A DNA stretch of 64,000 nucleotides from Streptomonospora alba (GTDB lineage: Bacteria > Actinomycetota > Actinomycetes > Streptosporangiales > Streptosporangiaceae): positions 1-64,000 of the forward strand of contig NZ_JROO01000046.1 of NCBI RefSeq assembly GCF_000826685.1, in the 5' to 3' direction. Under the pieces are notes generated by a model. It saw only the letters and a list, made by a program, of their open reading frames with translations. It made no database searches and was not told the DNA's origin. Below are positions 9,004 to 16,633 of this stretch, in pieces. The position numbers and the translations under genes are program-made. How positions within the stretch are numbered: position 1 is the stretch's first letter; each line of letters opens with the position of its first letter.

Positions 9004-9126
9004 AAAAGCGTCCTGTCCCCTCGGGGCGGATGAGGCCGACCCCTGCGGAGCAGGGTAGAAGACGGCGCCGACGCGGCGGGGAGCCTCGGCACAGCGCACC
9101 GCGCCGGGGCCGGCCGGGCGCCGGGT

Positions 9127-10443
9127 TCAGACGCCGAAGAGGGCGTCCTGGCCCGCGGTCGGCTGGGCGCCGGTGCGGGCGCCCCCGGACTCGGTCTCCT
9201 CCGACTCGGCGCCCTCGCCGCTCTCGCCGCCTTCGGGGCCGTCGGGCACCGGACGGTAGCGCGCCGCCGCGGTAGAGATCTCCACCGTGCCCTCCGTGCC
9301 GGTGCGGGCCAGGCCGGACTGCTCCAGGGTCCGCACCACCGACCGCGCCAGTCGGCCGGTGTCGCGCACCGCCTCACGCGACCAGGCGCGCGGGTAGCGC
9401 TCGGCCAGCCCCGCCACGGCCGAGGAGAGCCGCTCGGCGGTGACGGGCACCCAGCCGTCCTCGCCGTCGTGGGCGCCGTCCTCCTCCGGGGCGTCGGCGA
9501 GCAGCTCGGCCGAGGCCAGCAGCGCGATGCGGGCCACCGTCCCGGTGCCCGGGAAGTGCAGGTCGGTGAGGTAGCCCTCCGGGTCCACGGCGAGCACGCC
9601 CTCCGCGCGCACCTCCAGGCGGAGTCCGGTCAGGTCCTCCAGCAGCTGCGCCTCGGCGCCCAGGTCGGCGCGCAGCCGGTCGCGCTCGGCGGCCGAGAGC
9701 GAGGAGTGCGCCACCACCGGGTCCTCCACGATCCGCCGGCGCACCCGATGGCGCTCATCGGCGCCGGCGCCCGCCTGCACCCGTGCGGCGGGCGCGGTGG
9801 CGGGATCGCCCGCCAGCTCCTCCGGCGACTCCACGCGCCCCAGCGGCGCCGCGACGAGGTGGCCCAGCAGTTCGGCGTCGACCGTCAGCAGCGCCTCGCG
9901 CTCGGCGTCCTCGGCCCACGGCGACACACTGCCGTCGGTCTCGGTGAGTACCCCCGAGTCGATCAGGTGGCGCAGGGCGGCGGCCAGCGCACGCCGGTCG
10001 ACGATGCCCGAGCCCAACTCCAGGCCCGCCTCGGCGCCCAGTGTGCGCACCTCGGCGACCAGCGACGACAGCAGCAGTTGGCCCTGCCCGCCGGTGAGCA
10101 CCGCGAGCACCAGAGCCAGGTAGGCGTAGGTCCGGGGGGTGAACGGCGCCCCGTTGGGCTTGTGGGCGCCGCGTACGCCGTCGGGCACGCGTCCGGTCTT
10201 GTACAGGCGGGCGAAGCCCGGCTCCACCACCAGCCGGTAGCCCAGGTAGCCCGCGAACAGCGTCTGCAGCCGGTCGGCGTAGCGCCGCACCGCCGACAGG
10301 GCCTCGCCGTCGGGCCCCTCGGCACGCAGCAGCGGGCGCCGCAGCAGCACACGCGCGCACCGGCGCACCTGGGCGGCCTCGATGTCGTCCAGGCCCTCGA
10401 ACGCGGCGGTGTCGCCGGCGGAGAGCGGGTCGCGGCGATTCAT
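9127..10443 (-). CDS. jetB: Wadjet type II subunit JetB (DUF2398, TIGR02678)
   Basis: A 438-residue DUF2398/TIGR02678 protein. The N-terminal segment with RVLLRRPLLRAE and the conserved FARLYKTG and FTPRTYAYLALVLA blocks (about residues 76-115) fit this family, the MukE-like winged-helix subunit of type II Wadjet. The last 45 residues are Glu/Gly/Ser-rich and probably disordered. Its ATG overlaps the jetA stop by 4 nt (ATGA), so the two are translationally coupled. It should bridge the kleisin-like JetA and the JetC ATPase. No obvious damage is seen. Confidence 0.88.
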   Translation of the reverse strand: MNRRDPLSAGDTAAFEGLDDIEAAQVRRCARVLLRRPLLRAEGPDGEALSAVRRYADRLQTLFAGYLGYRLVVEPGFARLYKTGRVPDGVRGAHKPNGAPFTPRTYAYLALVLAVLTGGQGQLLLSSLVAEVRTLGAEAGLELGSGIVDRRALAAALRHLIDSGVLTETDGSVSPWAEDAEREALLTVDAELLGHLVAAPLGRVESPEELAGDPATAPAARVQAGAGADERHRVRRRIVEDPVVAHSSLSAAERDRLRADLGAEAQLLEDLTGLRLEVRAEGVLAVDPEGYLTDLHFPGTGTVARIALLASAELLADAPEEDGAHDGEDGWVPVTAERLSSAVAGLAERYPRAWSREAVRDTGRLARSVVRTLEQSGLARTGTEGTVEISTAAARYRPVPDGPEGGESGEGAESEETESGGARTGAQPTAGQDALFGV

Positions 10444-12149
10444 CGCGCCTCCTCCGCGCCCGGCACCAGCGGGTCCTCGACGTGCAGGCGCACGTCCACG
10501 CCGTGCAACTCCAGTGCACCCAGCTCGGAGCCGATGCGCGCCACCCGGCCCTGCGGCCGCGGCTCCAGCACCACGGTCAGGCCGGTGACCGAATCGGAGG
10601 CGCTGCCCTGATCAGCGGGCCCGTCGCGGGTCGCGCCGGCCAGGGTCAGCAGCTCGCACAGCACCTCAAGCGCGTCGCTGGACAGCCGCGCCCCCGCCAG
10701 ATCTTCGCGGGCCGCCGCCAGCTCGCCCACCGCGGCGCTGCGCCGACCGCGGCGGTGCTCCTCCTCTTCCAGCAGCGCGGCGCGTCCCAGCGGGTCGTCG
10801 CTGATGCGCGGCGCCGGCCCGCCGGGGGCGCGTTCGCTGCGACTGCGCACGTTGACCTCGACGTCGATGCGCCGGCCCTGCGGCCACGTGCGGGAGGGAT
10901 CGGGGGAGTCGTCGTCGGCGGCCAGCGCGAGGTGGCGCGAGGAGAACAGGCCGAAGGCGGCGGCGTAGAGGTCGTGGGCGGCCTCCGGCGAGGCGGAGTC
11001 GAACCAGCCCGCCAACCGCAGCAGGTCGCGGCGGCGCCCGGGGTCCACCCCTCCGGCGCCGGTCACCCGCTTGACGTTGGCGAACAGGGCGGTGATGGCG
11101 CGGCTGGTGGCCTCACGCAGCGCGTCGACCTCGGAAGGGCGGCCGGGGCGGCCCACGAACCACCCCGTCAGCTGTTGCCAGTCGGCCGCGCGCCGACCGG
11201 GGGCGCGCTCCATCAGCTCGGTCTGGCCGCTGCGGGCCGGGCGCACGGCCAGGTCGCCGCCGGGTCCTGTCTCCAGTCGCCGCAGCAGCTCGTCGCGCCG
11301 CCGGTTGAGGGCGCCCAGCCGCAGCACCACCGGCTCGGAGTGGCGCAGCACGTCCTGGGCGATCAGTTCCACGTACTCCAGCAGCATGTGCTTGAACCCG
11401 GCCGTCTCCTCGGGCGCCAGGTCGTAGCGGGCGATGACCGAGCCGAGATAGGCGTAGAAGTCGCGCACTGCCGCGGCGAACTCCTCGTGCTGCAGGAACA
11501 GGGTGGTCACCTGCTGGGCCAGGCGCTCGCGCAGGCCGCGGGCGGAGGCCGCCTGCGGGCCGCGGCCCTGCTCGGCGTCGTCGAGTTCGCCGAGTGTGCG
11601 CTCGATGTCGGCCAGCCCGCGCTCGATGGCCGGCAGCAGTTCGCGGGAGACCTCGCGGGCGCCCTCGGCGACGTCGAGCACGTCCTCGGCGTCGCGCTGC
11701 ACCCGTACGGCCAGTTTGGCCGCCTGGTAGCGCACCCGGCTGCGGGTGAACTCGGCGATGGTCGCCGCGGGCTCGCGCCGCCCCGGCACGAGGTTGCCCC
11801 AGCGGGCCAGCTGCTCCAGGCGGTCGACGACCACCTCCAGGCGCGATTCTCCGGTGTCGATCTCGCCGCGGCGCTCGGCGCCGGCCAGGGCGGCGGCGAC
11901 CTCCCCGGCGCCCAGGTCGGCCATCAGGGTGGAGGTGAACAGCCGCATGATCGCCAGGTAGGTGCGGCGCTCGGGCGCGGTGAGGTAGCCGTAGAGCCGG
12001 AGCCGGTCGGCGCCGTCGTCGGCCGGGTGCTCGGCCGCGTCGGCCGTACCGGCGGGCGCGGTATCGACCGGCGCCGCCGCTCGGCTCGGCTCGGGGGTGC
12101 CGCTGTCTCCGGTGGCCCGCATGGGCTCGTCGGCGTCGTCGTTGCGCAT
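10440..12149 (-). CDS. jetA: Wadjet type II subunit JetA (DUF2397, TIGR02677)
   Basis: A 569-residue DUF2397/TIGR02677 protein. After a disordered Pro/Ala/Asp-rich start comes PERRTYLAIMRLF near residue 60, and later the family-typical WFDSASPEAAHDLYAAAFGL block near residue 400. This is the MukF/kleisin-like subunit of type II Wadjet. The ATG at 12147-12149 follows a TAGGTT -10-like box (12160-12165) by 10 nt, suggesting little or no leader. It is first in the jetA-jetB pair. The upstream sulfotransferase-like gene is on the same strand but 77 nt away and unrelated in function. Confidence 0.88.
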   Translation of the reverse strand: MRNDDADEPMRATGDSGTPEPSRAAAPVDTAPAGTADAAEHPADDGADRLRLYGYLTAPERRTYLAIMRLFTSTLMADLGAGEVAAALAGAERRGEIDTGESRLEVVVDRLEQLARWGNLVPGRREPAATIAEFTRSRVRYQAAKLAVRVQRDAEDVLDVAEGAREVSRELLPAIERGLADIERTLGELDDAEQGRGPQAASARGLRERLAQQVTTLFLQHEEFAAAVRDFYAYLGSVIARYDLAPEETAGFKHMLLEYVELIAQDVLRHSEPVVLRLGALNRRRDELLRRLETGPGGDLAVRPARSGQTELMERAPGRRAADWQQLTGWFVGRPGRPSEVDALREATSRAITALFANVKRVTGAGGVDPGRRRDLLRLAGWFDSASPEAAHDLYAAAFGLFSSRHLALAADDDSPDPSRTWPQGRRIDVEVNVRSRSERAPGGPAPRISDDPLGRAALLEEEEHRRGRRSAAVGELAAAREDLAGARLSSDALEVLCELLTLAGATRDGPADQGSASDSVTGLTVVLEPRPQGRVARIGSELGALELHGVDVRLHVEDPLVPGAEEAR

Positions 12150-12226
12150 GGCGTGCACCAACCTAGTGCGTCCGCGCGACGTACGCGCACGGTCCGCGGC
12201 CATCGGATCGGCGCGGCGCGGGCCTG

Positions 12227-12775
12227 TCAGCTCGCGTTGTGGCGCACCTCGAAGTGCTTGAGCGCGGCGTCGAAGTCGCCCTTGCCGCCGAGCCGCTCCC
12301 AGAAGAGCGGGAACCACTCGTCGGCCTCGTCCAGCCACACCGTCATCTGCCGTGGCTTGTCGGCCAGAAAGGTCTCGATGTTGGCGGTGACGGTGCGTAC
12401 GTAGTAGCGGCACACCTCCAACCGCTGCTCCTGGGGCCAGGGGGTTCGCCGTTTGACCAGTGCGCCGGCGAAGGCCGTGATGACCCCCGCCGGATCGCCG
12501 CTGTCCCAGCGCCGGGCGAAGCTGCGCGCCACCTGCTCGGGGTCGCGGCGCAGGTGCACGTAGAGGGGCTCGTCGCCGTAGCGCTCGTCCAGCTCGCCCA
12601 GGAACCAGGAGAGGCGGTTGTCGACCTCGATGTGCCGCTCGGGAAAGTCCAAGCGGTCATCGCCCGCGAGGTGGGCCCGGCTCTCGTGGCCGACCGCGAA
12701 GTCGGTCAGCTCCCCGCAGGCGTTGGCGAAGGTGACCGAACCGCAGCGGCCGGTGTTCAGCACGAAGACACGCAT
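12227..12775 (-). CDS. Sulfotransferase-like P-loop protein
   Basis: A 182-residue protein. The opening MRVFVLNTGRCGSVTFANAC resembles the 5'-phosphosulfate-binding loop of PAPS-dependent sulfotransferases, and LYVHLRRDPEQVARSFARRW near 97-116 resembles the 3'-phosphate-binding motif (Arg followed by Ser). It is shorter than most carbohydrate sulfotransferases, so exact activity is uncertain. AGGGGTG precedes the ATG. It sits head-to-head with the acyltransferase gene of the glycan cluster, which suggests it modifies the same surface polymer; that is inference. Confidence 0.6.
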   Translation of the reverse strand: MRVFVLNTGRCGSVTFANACGELTDFAVGHESRAHLAGDDRLDFPERHIEVDNRLSWFLGELDERYGDEPLYVHLRRDPEQVARSFARRWDSGDPAGVITAFAGALVKRRTPWPQEQRLEVCRYYVRTVTANIETFLADKPRQMTVWLDEADEWFPLFWERLGGKGDFDAALKHFEVRHNAS

Positions 12776-13168
12776 TTGCACCCCTGGATAGAGACGGGAG
12801 CGGCGGTGGGGCGGACACCACGGGACACGCGGCACATCGTCACCGCCGAACCCCGGCGATCGGGACACGGGAGCGGAAGCACCGACGGCATTTGTCCGGA
12901 AGTTTACTCACCGGTCGGTCCCCGTCCTCCCGTGCGGCACGCCGGAATGCGGAACCTGTCCTTGCGGAAGCCCCCGCCGCCGCGGTCGTGCCGTCCGCTC
13001 GTGCCCCGGGGGCACCGGGGCGATGCGGTGCGCCGTAGCATTCGACAGCGGCCTTCGGGAATCGGTGAATGCTCGCATCAAGGGCGGGGTTCGGCGTTCC
13101 GCGCCCATTAGCCCGGATCGTGCTCCGGCTCGCTGCGTTGCCGTTACTCCAGGAGGTCACCGCCACCC
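12776..13168. other. Divergent intergenic region, no gene seen
   Basis: About 390 nt lie between two divergently transcribed genes of the glycan cluster and must hold both promoters. It includes the lower-GC stretch GGAAGTTTACTCACC near 12898-12912 and a strong AGGAGGT ribosome site just before the acyltransferase start. Reading frames here lack coding character. Confidence 0.4.
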
Positions 13169-15262
13169 ATGTCCGCGTCGTCCTCGGCCCGTGGCCCGGC
13201 CGCTGCTTCCCCAGCCCCCGCCGTGAGCGCGCCCGCGCACGCCTCGGGCGGCGCGTCCCGGGCCGCAGGGAACCGCTACCGTCCGGAGATCCAGGGGTTG
13301 CGTGCGGTGGCCGTCGTGCTCGTGGCCGCCTACCACATCTGGTTCGGCCGGGTATCCGGCGGCGTGGACGTGTTCCTGCTGCTCACCGGCTTCCTGATCA
13401 CCGGGTCGCTGGTGCGCGGGCTGGAGCGCGACGGCACCGTCGGCTTTCCCGCCTTCCTCGCGCGCCTGGTGCGCCGACTCGTGCCCGCGGCGGCGGTGGT
13501 GCTCGCGGCGGTCTTGGCTGCCGCGCCCTTCCTCCTGCCGGGATCGCAGCTCCAGGCCACCGCCGACCAGGTGTTCGCCTCGGCGCTGTACTTCGAGAAC
13601 TGGCACCTGGCCCTGAACGCGGTCGACTACATGGCCCAGAACAGCGCCGCCAGCCCGCTCCAGCACTTCTGGTCGCTGTCCATCCAGGGGCAGGCCTACC
13701 TGCTGTGGCCGCCGCTGGTGGCCGCTGCGGCCCTGGTCGCGGCGCGGCTGGGCGTGGGCGTGCGCCGGGCCCTCCCGGTCGCGCTTGCATCGGTGTTCGC
13801 CGGCTCGCTGGCCTACTCGGTCTACATCACCGCAGCCGACCAGCCCTGGGCCTACTTCGACACCGGAGCACGCCTGTGGGAGCCGGCCCTGGGCGGGCTG
13901 CTGGCGCTGCTGCCGCCGGCGCTGGCACTGTCGGGGCGCGTCCGCGCCGTGCTGGGCTGGATCGGGCTGTCGGCGCTCGTGCTGTGCGGGGCGCTGATGG
14001 ACGTATCGACGCTGTTCCCCGGCTACATCGCGCTGTGGCCCACGCTCGCGGCGGCGCTGGTGATCCTGGGCGGCGGTTCCGACCGCTCATGGGGCGCCGA
14101 CCGCCTGCTGTCGTGGGGTCCGGTGACACGCCTGGGCGACCTGGCCTATGCGCTGTACCTCTGGCACTGGCCGGTGCTGGTCTTCTACCTGCAGGTCACC
14201 GGCCGCGAGGTGGCCGGCCCGCTGGGCGGGTGCCTGGTGCTGGCGCTGTCAGTGCTGCTTGCCGCGGCGACCAAGGCGCTGGTGCAGGACGGCATGGTGC
14301 GGCTGCAACGCGCACCGCGCGGTCGGCTGTGGTCGCTGAGCGCGGCGGCCGCGGCGCTCGTGCCCGTGGTGGCGGCCTCGTCGGTGTGGTCGGTCCAGCT
14401 CGCCCACGAGAGCCGGGAACGCCTGCAGCGGGCGGAAGCGGCGTCGGGCCAGGCCCGATACCCGGGTGCCGCGGTGCTGGACGATCCGCGCGTGGCCGAG
14501 ACCACGCCCCGGGCGCCGGTGCTGCCCGCACCCGCCGACGCCAAGGCCGACCAGAACCTGGCCTACCAGGACGGCTGCCACGCGAGCCTGGAGGAGACCG
14601 AGGCCGTCGTCTGCGAGTACGGGCCCGAGTCGGCCGAGCACACCGTCGCTCTGGTCGGCGCCTCCCGCTCGGCGCACTGGTTCGCCGCCCTGTGGGAGGC
14701 GGCCCAGGCCAACGGATGGCGGGTCGTCTCGCTGACCAAGAGCGGCTGCCAGTTCAGCACCGACCCGCCCACCCGTGACGGCGAGCCCTTCCCCGAGTGC
14801 GTGCAATGGCGCGCGGGGGCAATGACCGAGCTGGACCGGCTGCGCCCCGACGTCGTGCTCACCTCCTCTACGCGCGCCACCCACGCGGGCGAGAGGGTGC
14901 AGCCGGGCTTCCTGGAGCGCTGGAGGCAGCTGGACGCCATGGGGGTCGACGTCATCGGCATCCGCGACGTGCCCCGGATCGATTTCGAAGGGGCCGAGTG
15001 CGTCGAGGCCAACGGGCGCGACGGGTGCGCGTCGCCGGAGTCGTGGAGCCACGCGGCGACCGACCCCGCCCAGGGCCGCAGCGACGTCCCGGCCAACGTG
15101 GAGCTGATCGACCTGACGGAGTACGTCTGCCCCGACGGCCGGTGCCCCGCGGTCATCGGAAACGTGCTGGTGTACTGGGACCACTCGCACCTGACGGCCA
15201 CCTACAGCCGCACGCTGGCCCCGATGCTCGAAGAGCGCGTGCGGGAGGCGGCCGGCTGGTGA
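13169..15262 (+). CDS. Acyltransferase 3 (OafA-like) fused to an SGNH hydrolase domain
   Basis: A 697-residue membrane protein. Residues about 35-420 form an acyltransferase-3 domain with about ten membrane helices; it opens with RYRPEIQGLRAVAVV and has the conserved His in AAYHIWFG followed by GGVDVFLLLTGFLITG. Residues about 470-697 form a periplasmic-side SGNH-type domain with block I GASRSAHW and catalytic DHSH near 670. Such fusions O-acetylate surface polysaccharides or peptidoglycan. Block I reads GAS-R instead of the usual GDS-H; the Ser is retained. The ATG has AGGAGGT 11 nt upstream. It probably heads the glycan gene group. Confidence 0.85.
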   Translation: MSASSSARGPAAASPAPAVSAPAHASGGASRAAGNRYRPEIQGLRAVAVVLVAAYHIWFGRVSGGVDVFLLLTGFLITGSLVRGLERDGTVGFPAFLARLVRRLVPAAAVVLAAVLAAAPFLLPGSQLQATADQVFASALYFENWHLALNAVDYMAQNSAASPLQHFWSLSIQGQAYLLWPPLVAAAALVAARLGVGVRRALPVALASVFAGSLAYSVYITAADQPWAYFDTGARLWEPALGGLLALLPPALALSGRVRAVLGWIGLSALVLCGALMDVSTLFPGYIALWPTLAAALVILGGGSDRSWGADRLLSWGPVTRLGDLAYALYLWHWPVLVFYLQVTGREVAGPLGGCLVLALSVLLAAATKALVQDGMVRLQRAPRGRLWSLSAAAAALVPVVAASSVWSVQLAHESRERLQRAEAASGQARYPGAAVLDDPRVAETTPRAPVLPAPADAKADQNLAYQDGCHASLEETEAVVCEYGPESAEHTVALVGASRSAHWFAALWEAAQANGWRVVSLTKSGCQFSTDPPTRDGEPFPECVQWRAGAMTELDRLRPDVVLTSSTRATHAGERVQPGFLERWRQLDAMGVDVIGIRDVPRIDFEGAECVEANGRDGCASPESWSHAATDPAQGRSDVPANVELIDLTEYVCPDGRCPAVIGNVLVYWDHSHLTATYSRTLAPMLEERVREAAGW

Positions 15263-15574
15263 CGCGGGGAAGCCGGGCGCGTGCGGACCGCGTCGCCCTA
15301 CCCGGGCGGGAGAAACCGAGGTTGCCCTCCGATGGACAGAACGGGAACTCCGGCCTTCGAATGATGCGCCGCCGCGCGCATCCGATGCGCCGATCCCACG
15401 CGTTGCGTTAGTGTCACTTGCGCCCCGCCCCGTTTCCGTTGGGAAGCGCGGGTGACCCCCGGCTCCGGCGGCCCTCGACCCGCTTCGCCGCAGCGTCCGC
15501 CGCTGCGCGACCGTCGGCACGGGAGACCCCCGCCCGTCCCGAGGTCGGCGGGCCTACGATCCTGGAGGTCCTCA
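15263..15574 (+). other. Intergenic region before the methyltransferase-glycosyltransferase operon
   Basis: About 310 nt without a convincing gene. A TTAGTGT element at 15408-15414 could serve as a -10 box for the following three-gene operon. A GGAGG ribosome site at 15563-15568 serves the methyltransferase start. Confidence 0.35.
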
Positions 15575-16633
15575 ATGCCGTTGCTGCGCTCCCTGCGTTC
15601 CCGCTGGAAGTACCTGGCGGCTGCCGCACTGGTCGGAGCGGCCGGTCTGGCCGGGCTCGCGGTACTGGCGGGACTGGGGGCGATCGCCTGGGAGAGCGCC
15701 CTGCTGCTGGCGGCGGTGGGAGCCGTCGGAGCCGCCGCGGTGGCCAACGCGCTGCTGGTGGTGCGGCTGACCCGCCGGGTGGGCAGCCTGGACCGGCGCA
15801 TGAAGGATCTGGACGGGCGCATCGACGCCCAGGGGCGCACGGTGGTCGAGGCCGTCGGCACCGACCGCCTGGAGATGGTCAAGTCGCTGGACAGCACCCG
15901 CAACGAGCTCAAGCGGATGCGCGCCCGGGTCCTGCCGTCCATGTCCAAGGAGCTGTCCAAGGCCGTCACCGTGCAGGGCCGCAACGACTACGAGCAGCAG
16001 GTGGCCTGGGCCGAGCTGCGCGACCACCTCGGCGTGGCCCCCTTCATGCCCTCGCTGCGCGGATGGGCCGCCTCGCCCGATGTCATGCGGGTCCTGGTGC
16101 GCGCCGTCGACACGCACAGGCCGGAACTGGTGGTCGAGTGCGGCAGCGGCGCGTCCAGCGTATGGCTGGGCTATGCGCTGCGCCGCGTCGGCCGGGGGCG
16201 CCTGGTCGCGCTGGAGCACAGCGAGCACTATGCCGAGCAGTCGCGCCGGCTGGTGCGCGACCACGGGCTCGAAGACCTGGTCGAGATCCGCTACGCGCCC
16301 CTGACCGACTGGAGCCCCGACTCCGGCCCCGGCGAGGACGCCGTCGAGGACAGCCGGCCCTGGTACGACACCACGGCCGTGGAGGACCTGCACGACATCG
16401 GCCTGGTCTTCGTCGACGGCCCGCCCGAGGGCACCGCCAGCCAGGCGCGCTATCCCGCGCTGCCCGTTCTGATGCCCCGCTGCGCCCCCGACGCGGTCTT
16501 CGTCCTGGACGACGCGGGCCGCCCCGACGAGCGGGCGATCAGCGATCGCTGGCTGCAGGTCTTCCCCGAGCTCAGTGCACACGAGGAGCAGACGGAGAAG
16601 GGCGCCCGCGTCTTCACCAGGAAGGCGCTATGA
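15575..16633 (+). CDS. Membrane-anchored SAM-dependent methyltransferase-like protein
   Basis: A 352-residue protein. Two hydrophobic helices at about residues 12-35 and 38-65 are followed by a charged helical linker (about 66-150) and a class I SAM-binding domain with motif I LVVECGSGASSVWLG near residue 186, an acidic residue ending the next strand (ALEHSEHY) and FVDGPP near 285. It probably methylates a glycan precursor or a small carrier-bound molecule at the inner membrane face; the substrate is unknown. GGAGG lies 6 nt before the ATG. Its stop overlaps the next glycosyltransferase start (ATGA), so the genes are coupled. Confidence 0.75.
   Translation: MPLLRSLRSRWKYLAAAALVGAAGLAGLAVLAGLGAIAWESALLLAAVGAVGAAAVANALLVVRLTRRVGSLDRRMKDLDGRIDAQGRTVVEAVGTDRLEMVKSLDSTRNELKRMRARVLPSMSKELSKAVTVQGRNDYEQQVAWAELRDHLGVAPFMPSLRGWAASPDVMRVLVRAVDTHRPELVVECGSGASSVWLGYALRRVGRGRLVALEHSEHYAEQSRRLVRDHGLEDLVEIRYAPLTDWSPDSGPGEDAVEDSRPWYDTTAVEDLHDIGLVFVDGPPEGTASQARYPALPVLMPRCAPDAVFVLDDAGRPDERAISDRWLQVFPELSAHEEQTEKGARVFTRKAL

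Noticed and set aside
4349-9058. Very long plus-strand open frames (for example 4349-6529 and 6986-9058) opposite jetC
   Set aside because: They are the mirror of a high-GC coding strand, rich in Gly/Ala/Arg/Val without any family motif. The minus-strand frame carries Walker A, signature and Walker B motifs.
15418-16629. Extending the 16630 glycosyltransferase upstream to about 15418 as one 1103-residue protein
   Set aside because: That stretch overlaps the methyltransferase in another frame and is Arg/Gly-rich noise; the ATG at 16630 forms a normal ATGA coupling.
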